Positions 42,586 through 51,893 of a stretch of 64,000 nucleotides of DNA are shown here, one piece after another. A program made the position numbers and the translations under genes. The stretch covers positions 173,670 to 237,669 of the forward strand of contig CANLSF010000008.1 of NCBI GenBank assembly GCA_947493695.1, given 5' to 3'. The notes beneath the pieces were generated by a model that saw only the letters and a program-made list of their open reading frames with translations, had not been told where the DNA came from and ran no database searches. Source of the stretch: an uncultured Kiloniellaceae bacterium. Lineage in GTDB: Bacteria; Pseudomonadota; Alphaproteobacteria; Kiloniellales; Kiloniellaceae. Position 1 is the stretch's first letter; every line of letters begins with the position of its first letter.

Positions 42586-43476
42586 ATGGCGTCGCTTTCC
42601 CTTCGGGCACCGCGCGTTTTCATTTCGGACCGGCCTTTGCCATGGCTGCTTCCCCTGACGCTTATCCTGGTCGTCTTCGCGCTCTATCCCTTTTTCTATA
42701 ATATCTATCTGAGCATGCATGAGTTCGTGCCGCGCAAGCGCGAGCTTGTCTTTGTCGGCATCGAAAACTGGGCCCGTCTGTTCGAAGACAGCCGCATGTG
42801 GGGCTCGCTCTGGATTACCCTGCTCTATACCGGCGTCTGCCTGGCCATCCAGCTTGTGCTCGGCATGATCATTGCTCTCTTGATCGATTCCGACGATCCG
42901 GGCTTCGGGATCCTGCGCGGACTGCTCACCCTGACGCTGGTGATCCCGCCGGCCATCACCGGCATGATGTTTCTGCTGATGGAAGACGCCCAGTTCGGCG
43001 TGATCACCTACTTTCTCCAATCCCTGGGCTTCCTCTCCAGCGGTTCGATCCTTGGAGACAACAACAGCGCCCTGATCGGCGTGATGCTGGCCGACATCTG
43101 GCAATGGACGCCCTTTATGGTGCTGATTTTCGTTGCCGGACTGCGCGCTCTGCCGCCTGATCCCTTTGAATCGGCGATGATCGACGGGGCGTCGAGCTGG
43201 CAAATCTTCCGGCGCCTGACCCTGCCGATGATGAGCAAGGTGATTGCCATCGCGGTCCTGATCCGGGGCATCGATCTTTTTCGAACCTTCGACTACGTCT
43301 ACGTGATGACGTCAGGCGGACCGGGCACCTCGACCTACACGCTCAGCCTCTATGCCTGGCAGCAGACCTTCAGTTTCATCAAGTGGGGTTATGGCGCCAC
43401 CATCAGCCTTTTTGCGCTCTTTGTGATCCTGATCGCCGCCAATATCTTCGTCAAATTAACAAAGACGAGGTGGTAG
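42586..43476 (+). CDS. ABC transporter permease 1, polyol locus (MalF-like, CUT1)
   Basis: A 296-residue permease with six membrane segments. The EAA loop reads FESAMIDGASSWQIFRRLTLPMM (about residues 196-218), the docking site for the ATPase. It starts LPWLLPLTLILVVFALYPFFYNIYLS, the usual first helix of MalF/UgpA-type subunits. No good Shine-Dalgarno precedes the ATG, and a short frame with a strong one ends just before it. It is the first gene of a long operon. Confidence 0.9.
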   Translation: MASLSLRAPRVFISDRPLPWLLPLTLILVVFALYPFFYNIYLSMHEFVPRKRELVFVGIENWARLFEDSRMWGSLWITLLYTGVCLAIQLVLGMIIALLIDSDDPGFGILRGLLTLTLVIPPAITGMMFLLMEDAQFGVITYFLQSLGFLSSGSILGDNNSALIGVMLADIWQWTPFMVLIFVAGLRALPPDPFESAMIDGASSWQIFRRLTLPMMSKVIAIAVLIRGIDLFRTFDYVYVMTSGGPGTSTYTLSLYAWQQTFSFIKWGYGATISLFALFVILIAANIFVKLTKTRW

Positions 43477-43479
43477 GGA

Positions 43480-44355
43480 ATGCTGCTGAGCCCCACCCAA
43501 CGTGTGTTGCGCGCCTTCGCTGCCTGGGCCGTCGTCGCGCTGTTCGTTTTCCCGATCTATTACTGGATCACCGTCGCCTTCAAAGTGGAACGCGAGATCT
43601 TTTCCCTGCCCCCGAAAGTTTTTCAGTTTACTCCCAGCTGGAAGTCGTTCGAGGAGGTCTTTGGCGTTTCCTTGGGGTTTGAGAATGGCCTGGAAGTGAT
43701 TCCGGGCGGCGGTAATTTTTACATGACCCCGCGATTGGTCGACAGCATTGTGGTGGCGTTCTTCTCGACCATCCTTGCGGTCGCGATCGCGGTGCTTGCG
43801 GCCTACGCCCTCTCGCGCATGCGCATCAAGGGACAGCATCACTTCGTTTTCTGGATCCTTTCGACCCGCATGATGCCGCCGGTGGCCGTCGCAATCCCGA
43901 TGTTCTTTATCTACAAGAATTTCGGGCTGCTCGATACGCACGTCGGCATCATTATCATCCATGCGCTGATGAATATGCCGCTTGCGGTCTTGTTGCTGAA
44001 GAGCTTCTTCGACGACATTCCAACCGAGATCGACGAAGCCGCGCTGATCGATGGCGCATCGCGTTTCCTGATCTTCCGCAAGATCGTCCTGCCGATGGCG
44101 ATGGGAGGGATCGCGGCAACAGCGGTGCTTTGCTTCATCTTCAGCTGGACCGAGTTTCTCTTCGTCCTGACGCTGACTCAAACCTCCCTGAAAACCGTGC
44201 CCGTGGTCTCCTCGACCTTCGTGACCTCGACCGGGACGGCGTGGGGGAATATGGCGGCGCTTGGCACGGCGGCCATGCTGCCCGCCTTCGTCTTCATCCT
44301 ACTGGTTCAAAAGAATCTCGTGCGCGGTCTCACACTGGGATCACTGAAACAATGA
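43480..44355 (+). CDS. ABC transporter permease 2, polyol locus (MalG-like, CUT1)
   Basis: A 291-residue permease. The EAA loop is EIDEAALIDGASRFLIFRKIVLPM (about residues 184-207), and SRMRIKGQHHFVFWILSTRMMPPVA is typical of MalG/UgpE-type subunits. It begins 3 bases after the first permease gene. Together they form the membrane channel of a CUT1 importer. Confidence 0.92.
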   Translation: MLLSPTQRVLRAFAAWAVVALFVFPIYYWITVAFKVEREIFSLPPKVFQFTPSWKSFEEVFGVSLGFENGLEVIPGGGNFYMTPRLVDSIVVAFFSTILAVAIAVLAAYALSRMRIKGQHHFVFWILSTRMMPPVAVAIPMFFIYKNFGLLDTHVGIIIIHALMNMPLAVLLLKSFFDDIPTEIDEAALIDGASRFLIFRKIVLPMAMGGIAATAVLCFIFSWTEFLFVLTLTQTSLKTVPVVSSTFVTSTGTAWGNMAALGTAAMLPAFVFILLVQKNLVRGLTLGSLKQ

Positions 44356-44451
44356 CCGGAGCGTTTACCACCTTGGAACGACCAACCCGCGCAGAGAAGT
44401 CAAGGTTCTGAGACTTCCGGCAAATAAGCCAATATATGGGAGGAAAACAGT

Positions 44452-45966
44452 ATGAATCCGATAGATAGAAAACTGTACCTGGCGTCGATTACCGACCGCT
44501 ACGTAAAAGGCAAAATGGATCGTCGCAGTTTCCTGCGTGCCGCCGGCAAGCTCGGTCTGGGCGCGGGTGCTCTGGGCCTCAGCTCCATGATGCCGTTCGG
44601 CAGCCGGGGTGGTTTCATTTCACCCGCCGCTGCGGCTGAAATCGAGCCGGATGCCGAGATGATGGCCTGGCTCAAGGAAGTCGCCAAGCCTTTCGCCGGT
44701 CAGACCGTGCGTCTTGCGACTGAATCTACACCCCCGTCGAACGCCATCAACTCGGCCCTGAAACCCTTCTTCGAGGAAGCGACGGGGATCAAGGTCGAGA
44801 TCGAAGTTCTGCCGCTGGAGCAGGTACTTCAGAAACTGACTCTGGACGTTGCGTCCGGACTGGGCACCTACGATCTCTACTACATCGATCAAAGCTGGAT
44901 GGCGAGCTTCTCGGGCGACGTCATCGATCCGCGTGAAAAATACGCGGCGAACAAAGATCTCGCGATGCCCAACTACAACATGGATGACTTCCTGCCGGCT
45001 CTGGTCGACGGAATTTCCATGTACGAGGATACGATGGTCGGCGTGCCCTATGACATCCCGATCTTCATCACCATGTACCGCAAGGACATCTATGATGAGT
45101 TGGGACTGAAAGTACCGACCACCATGGACGAGTATCTGGCCAATGCAGTTGCGATTCAGGAGGCTAAGCAGCCTGAAATCTATGGCACCAACGGTCAGAT
45201 GAAGTCCGGTCACTACAGTCTGGAATGCGATTGGACTGCATGGCTTTGGGCGCATGGCGGTTCGATCTTTGGACCGGACGGCAAGTTCACCGGCAATGAC
45301 GAAGCCGGTCTTGCCGCCATGGAGTACTGGGTCAAGCTGAAAGAAAACATGCCCGAAGGCGTGACCACCTGGACCTGGGATGGTCAAGGCCAGTCGATGG
45401 CTCAGGGCATCGTGGGCCAGACCTTGAGTTGGGGTGAGTTCTTCCCCTTCTGGGACAACCCTGAAGCTTCAAAGGTCTCCGGCTTGATGGAAGCCGCAGT
45501 TCCACCGGCGCCGAAAGCACCGTTGCGCACTTCAGCTGAAACCGGCTTTGGTGAAATTCCTGGGGTTGGCCATCAGGGTGGATCTTCCCTGGCGGTCTCC
45601 AAGTACTCCAAGAACGAAGATGCCGCCTGGCTCTTCGCGCAGTGGGCGACGTCCTTCGATACCCAGGTCTACATCACGACTCTGGGCGGCGGCACCGGCC
45701 CGACCCGTGAAAGCGTCTATGACGATCCGCTGATCAAGGCGAACGCCATCAAAGGCATCGGCGGTACGACCCGTCACCTGGATGCGGTGCGCGAAACCAT
45801 CGCTGATCATATGGGGTCCGAGCCGGATCTGCCGCAGTGGGCCGAGCTGTCGAATGACACCATCCCGGTCGAACTCGGTCGCTTCTGGGCGGGCGATTAT
45901 GACTCGCCGAAGGCGGCCATGGACTCGATTGCCGAGAAGGTGGATGCCATCGTCGCGCGCGGCTGA
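44452..45966 (+). CDS. ABC transporter solute-binding protein, polyol locus
   Basis: A 504-residue extracellular solute-binding protein of family 1. A twin-arginine-like motif DRRSFLRAAGKLG (about 23-35) precedes a hydrophobic stretch and AAAAE, so Tat export is likely. The mature protein has VPYDIPIFITMYRKDIYDELGLKVP, standard for CUT1 binding proteins. Its length is greater than MalE (about 400). A GGGAGGAAAA site precedes the ATG. Ligand unknown; a sugar alcohol is inferred from the dehydrogenases and kinase downstream. A stem-loop follows the gene. Confidence 0.9.
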   Translation: MNPIDRKLYLASITDRYVKGKMDRRSFLRAAGKLGLGAGALGLSSMMPFGSRGGFISPAAAAEIEPDAEMMAWLKEVAKPFAGQTVRLATESTPPSNAINSALKPFFEEATGIKVEIEVLPLEQVLQKLTLDVASGLGTYDLYYIDQSWMASFSGDVIDPREKYAANKDLAMPNYNMDDFLPALVDGISMYEDTMVGVPYDIPIFITMYRKDIYDELGLKVPTTMDEYLANAVAIQEAKQPEIYGTNGQMKSGHYSLECDWTAWLWAHGGSIFGPDGKFTGNDEAGLAAMEYWVKLKENMPEGVTTWTWDGQGQSMAQGIVGQTLSWGEFFPFWDNPEASKVSGLMEAAVPPAPKAPLRTSAETGFGEIPGVGHQGGSSLAVSKYSKNEDAAWLFAQWATSFDTQVYITTLGGGTGPTRESVYDDPLIKANAIKGIGGTTRHLDAVRETIADHMGSEPDLPQWAELSNDTIPVELGRFWAGDYDSPKAAMDSIAEKVDAIVARG

Positions 45967-45988
45967 GGCAGGGCAATCGCGATGTCGG

Positions 45989-46013
45989 GGCGGCGCAGGT
46001 AGCGCCGCCTTTC
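45989..46013 (+). terminator. Stem-loop after the polyol binding-protein gene
   Basis: GGCGGCGC (45989-45996) and GCGCCGCC (46002-46009) form a perfect 8-bp stem with a 5-base loop, followed by TTT. It probably reduces read-through to the enzymes or protects the upstream mRNA. Confidence 0.65.
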
Positions 46014-46076
46014 GACACTCTTACGCACATTAGAGCCTGCGCCTGTTAAAGAGATTGAGACAAAGGAGATCGTTGG

Positions 46077-46799
46077 ATGGATAAGCCTCTCGTTGTCATT
46101 ACGGGGGCCAGCTCCGGTATCGGTGAAGCGACGGCCAGGGCTTTTGCAAAAGCCGGCCATCCCCTGTTGCTGTTGGCCCGGCGGCTGGAACGGATGGAAG
46201 CCCTCGGGCTGGAGAACTGCCTCTGCCGCAAAGCCGACGTCCGCGACCGGGAGGCCATCACGGCAGCGGTCAAGGAAGCTGAAGCTCTGTACGGACCGGC
46301 AGATTGTCTCTTCAACAACGCAGGGATCGCCCGTCTGGCGGATATCGGTGAACAGAACCCGCTCGAGTGGGACGAAACTATCGATATCAATACCAAGGGT
46401 GTGATGAACGCGCTGCATGCGGTGATGAACGGCATGAAGGAACGCGGTCACGGCACCATCGTCAACATGAGCTCGATCGCCGGACGCAAGGTTTATCCGG
46501 ATCACACGGTTTACTGTGGCACGAAGTTTTTTGTGCACGCGATTTCGGAGAGTATCCGCGGTTATCTCGCGCCCCACAATGTGCGGGTTGTCGTGATCTC
46601 ACCCGGTATCATCGAAACCGAAGTTCTGGATCATGTCACCGACGAAACCACACTGAAGAATTACAAGGACAACAAAGTCCGCATCGGCGGTGGAATATCC
46701 GCCGATCACGTCGCGGACATGATTCTCTTCGCCTACCAGATGCCGCAGAACGTCCTGATCCAGGAAATGGTCGTGACGCCGACACGTCAGGAATTCTGA
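46077..46799 (+). CDS. Short-chain dehydrogenase, polyol locus
   Basis: A 240-residue SDR of the YdfG-like subgroup: ITGASSGIGEATARAFAKAG (8-27), FNNAGIARL, and NMSSIAGRKVYPDHTVYCGTKFFV carrying catalytic Ser, Tyr and Lys. Arg in LLARRLER suggests NADP(H). The end MPQNVLIQEMVVTPTRQEF is the usual tail of this subgroup (serine/3-hydroxy acid dehydrogenase type). It lies 4 bases before the FGGY kinase and may oxidise the imported polyol or a side isomer (inference). Confidence 0.85.
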   Translation: MDKPLVVITGASSGIGEATARAFAKAGHPLLLLARRLERMEALGLENCLCRKADVRDREAITAAVKEAEALYGPADCLFNNAGIARLADIGEQNPLEWDETIDINTKGVMNALHAVMNGMKERGHGTIVNMSSIAGRKVYPDHTVYCGTKFFVHAISESIRGYLAPHNVRVVVISPGIIETEVLDHVTDETTLKNYKDNKVRIGGGISADHVADMILFAYQMPQNVLIQEMVVTPTRQEF

Positions 46800-46803
46800 T
46801 CGG

Positions 46804-48342
46804 ATGTCCAGCGGTTCTGACAGGTTGGTTATCGGGCTCGATAGCTCCACGCAGAGCACCAAGGCGATCGCCTGGAATGCGGCGGGAGAAGCAGTAGCCG
46901 AAGGGCGCGCGCCGATACCCCTGTTTAATCCGCGTCTGGACTGTTTCGAGCAGGACCCTCTGGACTGGTGGGAGGGTTGCGTCACAGCTCTGAGCGACTG
47001 TGTGAAACAGGTCGGCGCAGAGCGCATCGACGGGATCGCCATCTCGAACCAGCGCGAAACCATCGCTTTTCTGGATGCCTCGCGTGAGCCGGTCTATCCG
47101 GCAATCACCTGGCTGGACGAACGCTCCCGTGCACAGGTGGCGAGCTTTTCCGAGCGCTTCGGGGCCGAACGTATTCATCTGATCACCGGGCGGCCCGTGG
47201 ACATCACACCCTGCCTCTATCGCCTGGTCTGGATGAAGGAAAACGAACCCGAAATTTATGCCCGAACCGCGCACTTCGTCGATGTGCAGAGTTATCTGGT
47301 GCAGCGTCTTGCCGGTGGCGCCTACAGAACCGGTTGGACCTCCGCAGACCCGATGGGCCTGTTTGATATGGAGTCGAAGTGCTGGTCGCAGGAACTGCTG
47401 AACGCGCTTGAGATAGATGTTTCCCAGTTACCGGAAGCGCATCCGCCGGGCACTGAACTGGGCCGGATTTCCTCCGGGGCCGCGGCGGCAACAGGCTTGA
47501 TCGCGGGAACGCCAATCTATGCGGCGGGCGGTGACGGTCAGTGCGCGGGATTGGGAACGAACTGCGTTCAGCCGGATCGCGCTTACATCAACCTAGGCAC
47601 GGCGGTCGTATCCGGCGTCTGGTCGCCAGACTATCGTGTCGGACCTGCCTGGCGTACTGAGATTGCGGCGCAGGGCGAGGGCTACATCTTCGAGAATTGC
47701 CTGCGCTCAGGGACCTTCCTGGTTGATTGGTTCGTCGATCGTTTCATGCCGGGCGGCAGGAGCGATCCGGAGATCTTTAACCGCTTGGAGGCGGAGGCGC
47801 TGGAGGTGCCGATTGGCTCCAACGGGTTACTGATTCAGCCCTACTGGTCGGGGGTGATGGATCCGCATTGGGATACTGAGGCGCGCGGCGTCATTCTCGG
47901 TCTGAGCGGAAGCCATGGTGCCGCTCATATCTATCGGGCGATCCTTGAGGCCATCACCATCGACCAGGTGATGCGGACCGGCGAGACGGAACGCGCCTTG
48001 GGGCATCCCATCTCTCACTATGTCGCCATTGGTGGTGGGGCCGCGAGTCCCCTCTGGCGTCAGATGCTGGCTGATGCCTCGGGCAAGCAGGTGCTGATCA
48101 GCGACACTGTTGAAGCCTCGGCGCTGGGGGCAGGGATGACCGCTGCCTACGGCGCTGGCTGGTACCCCTCTATCGTCGCAGCGGCGGACGCCATGTCGAG
48201 CGACACAACCGCAATCGAACCGGATGCGGTTAACGGCGAGCGATATCGCGCGCTGCTCGAAATCTATCGGGATCTTTATCAAGCCACATCAAGCATCAAC
48301 CGGCGGATGGTGCAATTTGCAGAGGAAGGAACGTCTGCGTGA
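46804..48342 (+). CDS. FGGY family carbohydrate kinase (EryA-like)
   Basis: A 512-residue FGGY kinase. VIGLDSSTQSTKAIAWN (about 9-25) is the phosphate-1 loop, SNQRETIAFLD and TWLDERSR follow, GGDGQCAGLG holds the probable catalytic Asp (about residue 241), and AIGGGAASPLWRQMLAD is the adenosine site. The wording at the N-terminus resembles erythritol kinase EryA, as far as I recall. It should phosphorylate a polyol or ketose in the cytoplasm. Its stop overlaps the next gene in GTGA. Confidence 0.88.
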   Translation: MSSGSDRLVIGLDSSTQSTKAIAWNAAGEAVAEGRAPIPLFNPRLDCFEQDPLDWWEGCVTALSDCVKQVGAERIDGIAISNQRETIAFLDASREPVYPAITWLDERSRAQVASFSERFGAERIHLITGRPVDITPCLYRLVWMKENEPEIYARTAHFVDVQSYLVQRLAGGAYRTGWTSADPMGLFDMESKCWSQELLNALEIDVSQLPEAHPPGTELGRISSGAAAATGLIAGTPIYAAGGDGQCAGLGTNCVQPDRAYINLGTAVVSGVWSPDYRVGPAWRTEIAAQGEGYIFENCLRSGTFLVDWFVDRFMPGGRSDPEIFNRLEAEALEVPIGSNGLLIQPYWSGVMDPHWDTEARGVILGLSGSHGAAHIYRAILEAITIDQVMRTGETERALGHPISHYVAIGGGAASPLWRQMLADASGKQVLISDTVEASALGAGMTAAYGAGWYPSIVAAADAMSSDTTAIEPDAVNGERYRALLEIYRDLYQATSSINRRMVQFAEEGTSA

Positions 48343-49688
48343 CCGTTGAATCGGAAATTTCGAAACCGGGTAACGCTTCGATCGAGAGCTATGGCGGGGT
48401 TCTCGATGAGCTGGTCGTCGGCAATTGGGTCAATCCGAAAACCGGAGAGCAGCACAGCATTCCACCGGAGGCCATGGTCATTGCGGCGGACCTCGATGGC
48501 GCGGAAGCCGAATTGATCTCGGCCCGGCACAGTGGCAAGTCGATGATGGTGGTCAGCGACAGCTTCACGCGCGAAGCCCTTGGGCGGCGAGTCTTCGATG
48601 CACTCAAACCACTTGGTAACGTCACCGAATACGTCTGGGAAAAGCCCAGCTGCTCGGAAGCGGGTGTGAAGGAACTCCAGGAAGATACCCGGGGGGCCGA
48701 AGTTCTGATTGCGGTGGGCTCGGGTACGGTCAATGACAGTATCAAATACGCAACTTTCCTGGATGGGCGTGACTATTCGGTCTTCGCGACCTCGCCCATG
48801 AATGCCTACTCGACTTCGACCGCTTCGGTCTCATTCGACGGTTTCAAGAAGTCGATCCCCTGTCACGGGGCTAAGGGCATCTATTACGATCTGAGTGTGA
48901 TCGCCAAATGCCCGCCGCGTTTGATCTCGGCGGCTTTCGCCGATGTCATCTGCAGGACGACCGCGCAGGTTGACTGGCTGATGTCGCATATTCTCTTCGA
49001 TACGCCTTATTCGGACACGCCTTACGTACTGCTGAATTACGACGAGGGCGACATGATCGCCAACGCGGACAAGATGCTCTCCGGCAGCGTCGAATCCCTG
49101 GCAATGCTCACCCGGATTTCCGCCATCATGGGTTTGGGTACCTCCTTCACCGGTACGACGCATTGCGGCAGCATGGCCGAGCATATGATCTCTCACTACA
49201 TCGATATGTTTGCCGGCGACGCGCATCCGCGCACGTCTCACGGCGAGCAGGTTGGCGTGGCCACGCTCTCTTTATCGAAGCTGCAAAACACGCTCCTGAA
49301 TGCGGACCAGCCGCCGGTGATGCGTCCATCGGTGATTCCCGAGGCGGAGCTGCATGCGAAGTTCGGTCCCGACTACGCGAAGATGATGATCGAGCAGACA
49401 AAACTCAAAGCACTCGATGAACGCGAAGCCGACCGCTTGAACCAGCTCTTTGCCGACGACTGGGACGGTTTTGCGTCGCAACTGCGCGCCGTGATGCTGC
49501 CCTACGAGCAGGTCAAATCCGCGATGGAAGCAGCCAACTGCCAGACCACCGGCGAGGAGTTAGGGCTGCCTGCAGGGTTCTATGCGGATGCGGTGCATTA
49601 CGCACGCTTTATCAGAGAGCGTTTCAGTGCACTCGATCTGGCGGCCGACAGTGGGCAATTGGACAGCTACGCAGCGAGTTGCGTTTAG
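48339..49688 (+). CDS. Iron-containing dehydrogenase, EgsA/AraM (sn-glycerol-1-phosphate dehydrogenase) family
   Basis: A 449-residue protein with a GTG start overlapping the kinase stop. AVGSGTVNDSIKYATFL is the nucleotide-binding GSGT element and TSPMNAYSTSTASV follows, as in AraM/EgsA. Metal ligands are expected in AFADVIC (Asp), HCGSMAEHMISHY (His) and SHGEQVGV (His). EgsA/AraM enzymes reduce dihydroxyacetone phosphate to sn-glycerol-1-phosphate; in this catabolic operon the reverse type of reaction on a phosphorylated polyol is more likely (inference). The family is uncommon in bacterial polyol operons. Confidence 0.85.
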   Translation: MTVESEISKPGNASIESYGGVLDELVVGNWVNPKTGEQHSIPPEAMVIAADLDGAEAELISARHSGKSMMVVSDSFTREALGRRVFDALKPLGNVTEYVWEKPSCSEAGVKELQEDTRGAEVLIAVGSGTVNDSIKYATFLDGRDYSVFATSPMNAYSTSTASVSFDGFKKSIPCHGAKGIYYDLSVIAKCPPRLISAAFADVICRTTAQVDWLMSHILFDTPYSDTPYVLLNYDEGDMIANADKMLSGSVESLAMLTRISAIMGLGTSFTGTTHCGSMAEHMISHYIDMFAGDAHPRTSHGEQVGVATLSLSKLQNTLLNADQPPVMRPSVIPEAELHAKFGPDYAKMMIEQTKLKALDEREADRLNQLFADDWDGFASQLRAVMLPYEQVKSAMEAANCQTTGEELGLPAGFYADAVHYARFIRERFSALDLAADSGQLDSYAASCV

Positions 49689-49743
49689 GAACTGCGTCTG
49701 ATCGTGAAGACGCGAACGAGGCCAGAAACGAGGAAGTTCAGGT

Positions 49744-50811
49744 ATGGCGACCGTTGAGTACGACGGGATTGGAAAAAACTACGGACCGGTGAAGGTGATG
49801 GAGAATATCTCCTTCACCATCGACACCCAGAAGTTCGTAGTGCTGCTCGGTCCGTCGGGTTGCGGCAAGACCACCTTGCTGCGCATGACCGCGGGTCTCG
49901 AGAGTATTTCCGCCGGTGAAATCCGCATGGCCGGTGAACGGGTGAACGAAATCCATCCGCGCGACCGGGATATTGCGATGGTCTTTCAGACCTATGCGCT
50001 CTATCCGACCATGACGGTGTTCGACAACATCGCCTTCAGCCTGCAGGTGCGCAAGATTGCTCCGGCGGAGATCAAGCGACAGGTCGAGGAAGCCGCCGAG
50101 ATTCTTGATCTGACCGACTATCTGCAGCGCTTCCCTAAAGCGCTCTCGGGCGGTCAGCGGCAACGGGTTGCCATGGGCCGGGCACTGGTCCGGCATCCCA
50201 AGGTCTTTCTCTTCGATGAGCCGCTGTCCAATCTGGATGCGAAGCTGCGGGGCCAGATGCGCTTCGAGATCCGGCGCATTCACGACCGACTGAATACGAC
50301 GACGATCTACGTCACCCATGACCAGATCGAGGCTATGACCATGGCCGACGAGATCGTGGTGATGAATGGTGGCAAGATCGAGCAGATCGGCACGCCCGAG
50401 GAAATCTACGACCGCCCGGCGAACTGCTTTGTTGCCGACTTCATCGGGTCGCCCTCGATCAACCTGCTGAAAGGCGTGGTCGAGCGTCAGGACGGCAAAC
50501 CCATGATGCGGGTCGGCGAGAGCTCGCTGCACCTGCCGGAGAACACTTCGGCACGTGACGGCCAGTCCGTCGTCTACGGCATGCGGCCGCTTGATATTGA
50601 AGTCAGCGACAGCGGCGATGCGTCCGGCACTGTCGAGTTTGTCGAGAACACCGGCGCGGAAACCCACCTGCATATCGCGTTTGACGGTCATGATATCCGG
50701 GCTGTTGCGCAAGGCCGCTTAAGGGTGAAGCCCGGCGACCGTCTTAGTTTCACGATCAATCCTGAAAAAGTTCACCTTTTCGATCAGGGCAGTGAGAAGC
50801 GGATCGACTGA
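49744..50811 (+). CDS. ABC transporter ATP-binding protein, polyol locus (UgpC/MalK-like)
   Basis: A 355-residue ATPase with Walker A GPSGCGKTT (36-44), signature LSGGQRQRVAMGRALV and Walker B VFLFDEPLSNLDAKLR, then a C-terminal TOBE-type regulatory domain (FVADFIGSPSINLLKG onward). It completes the CUT1 importer whose permeases and binding protein lie 5 kb upstream in the same operon. Its stop overlaps the next gene by one base. Confidence 0.93.
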   Translation: MATVEYDGIGKNYGPVKVMENISFTIDTQKFVVLLGPSGCGKTTLLRMTAGLESISAGEIRMAGERVNEIHPRDRDIAMVFQTYALYPTMTVFDNIAFSLQVRKIAPAEIKRQVEEAAEILDLTDYLQRFPKALSGGQRQRVAMGRALVRHPKVFLFDEPLSNLDAKLRGQMRFEIRRIHDRLNTTTIYVTHDQIEAMTMADEIVVMNGGKIEQIGTPEEIYDRPANCFVADFIGSPSINLLKGVVERQDGKPMMRVGESSLHLPENTSARDGQSVVYGMRPLDIEVSDSGDASGTVEFVENTGAETHLHIAFDGHDIRAVAQGRLRVKPGDRLSFTINPEKVHLFDQGSEKRID

Positions 50812-51893
50812 TGGCAAAAATTCTCATTCTTGGCGCCGGTGTGATGGGGAGCTCGCTCTCGGTTCCGGCTCTGGACAATGGGCATGAGGTTCTTCTGGCG
50901 GGAACCCATCTGGACAGAGGCATCATCAATGCCCTGAAGGTGGATACCGCAAAGCATCCCACACTGAACGCACCCCTGCCGCCAAGTGTTATCCCGCTTC
51001 AGATCGAGGAGGTCAGACCGGAACATGGCGCGGGTGCCGATGTGATTATCGTCGGTGTCAGCAGTCCGGGTATCGACTGGGTGATCGAGCAACTCGTCGG
51101 GTTGATCGACCGGCCCAAGCTGATCGCTCTTGTCACCAAGGGACTGGCTGAAACCGGACTTGAGAAGCCAGGCGCCTTTACGGACCGCGTTCGCAATGCC
51201 CTGGGCGCCAACGATCTCGGCGGCTGTCCCGTGATTGGCATTGGCGGGCCCTGTATCGCCCGGGAACTTGCTCTGCGCCAGCCGACTTCCGTGGTTTTCG
51301 CGTCGGAGGATCTCTCGGTCGCGGCAGATTTCGCGCGGATCATGCAGACAGAACACTACCGGGTGCATACCAGCGACGATCTTATCGGTGTCGAGGCCTG
51401 TGCCGCGCTTAAGAATTTTTACGCAATCGGGGTCAGCGCGATGATCAGCCGTTACGTGAACCCGGATGACGGCGAACGTATCCCGGCAAAGAACCCGACC
51501 GCCGCTGTGTTCAATCAGGCAGTCCAGGAAATGGCACGTCTGGCGGACTGGATCGGCGGCCGGCGCGAGACTGCTTTCGACCTCGCAGGGGCGGGCGATC
51601 TGCATGTGACGGTCGGTGGCGGCCGGAACAGCAAGCTCGGCAAGCACCTGGGCACCAATCTTGCTGTCAGACAGATCATGGAGGGACCGCTCAAGGGCGA
51701 AACCGTGGAAGGGCTCGACACGGGCCGCAGCCTCGCCCCCGGCCTCTTTACCGCCTTCGAACGGGGAACGCTCAATCCCAGTGCTTTTCCGCTCGCCTGC
51801 GCGCTGCTCGACACGATCCTCGAAAATAAGCTTTTCCAGTTCGACCACGGCAGCCTGGGGACGGCGCTTTATCCAATGGAGACGACGCAATGA
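50811..51893 (+). CDS. NAD-dependent glycerol-3-phosphate dehydrogenase (GpsA)-like polyol phosphate dehydrogenase
   Basis: A 360-residue GpsA-family protein. The N-terminal Rossmann motif is ILGAGVMGSSLSVPALDNGHEV (5-26), VTKGL and GIGGPCIARELALRQPTSVVFAS are family segments, and ECAALKNFYAIGVSA-like wording holds the catalytic Lys (VEACAALKNFYAIG). GpsA proper makes sn-glycerol-3-phosphate for lipids; this copy is embedded in a catabolic operon, so it may act on a longer polyol phosphate (inference). It overlaps both neighbours by 1 and 4 bases. Confidence 0.85.
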   Translation: MAKILILGAGVMGSSLSVPALDNGHEVLLAGTHLDRGIINALKVDTAKHPTLNAPLPPSVIPLQIEEVRPEHGAGADVIIVGVSSPGIDWVIEQLVGLIDRPKLIALVTKGLAETGLEKPGAFTDRVRNALGANDLGGCPVIGIGGPCIARELALRQPTSVVFASEDLSVAADFARIMQTEHYRVHTSDDLIGVEACAALKNFYAIGVSAMISRYVNPDDGERIPAKNPTAAVFNQAVQEMARLADWIGGRRETAFDLAGAGDLHVTVGGGRNSKLGKHLGTNLAVRQIMEGPLKGETVEGLDTGRSLAPGLFTAFERGTLNPSAFPLACALLDTILENKLFQFDHGSLGTALYPMETTQ

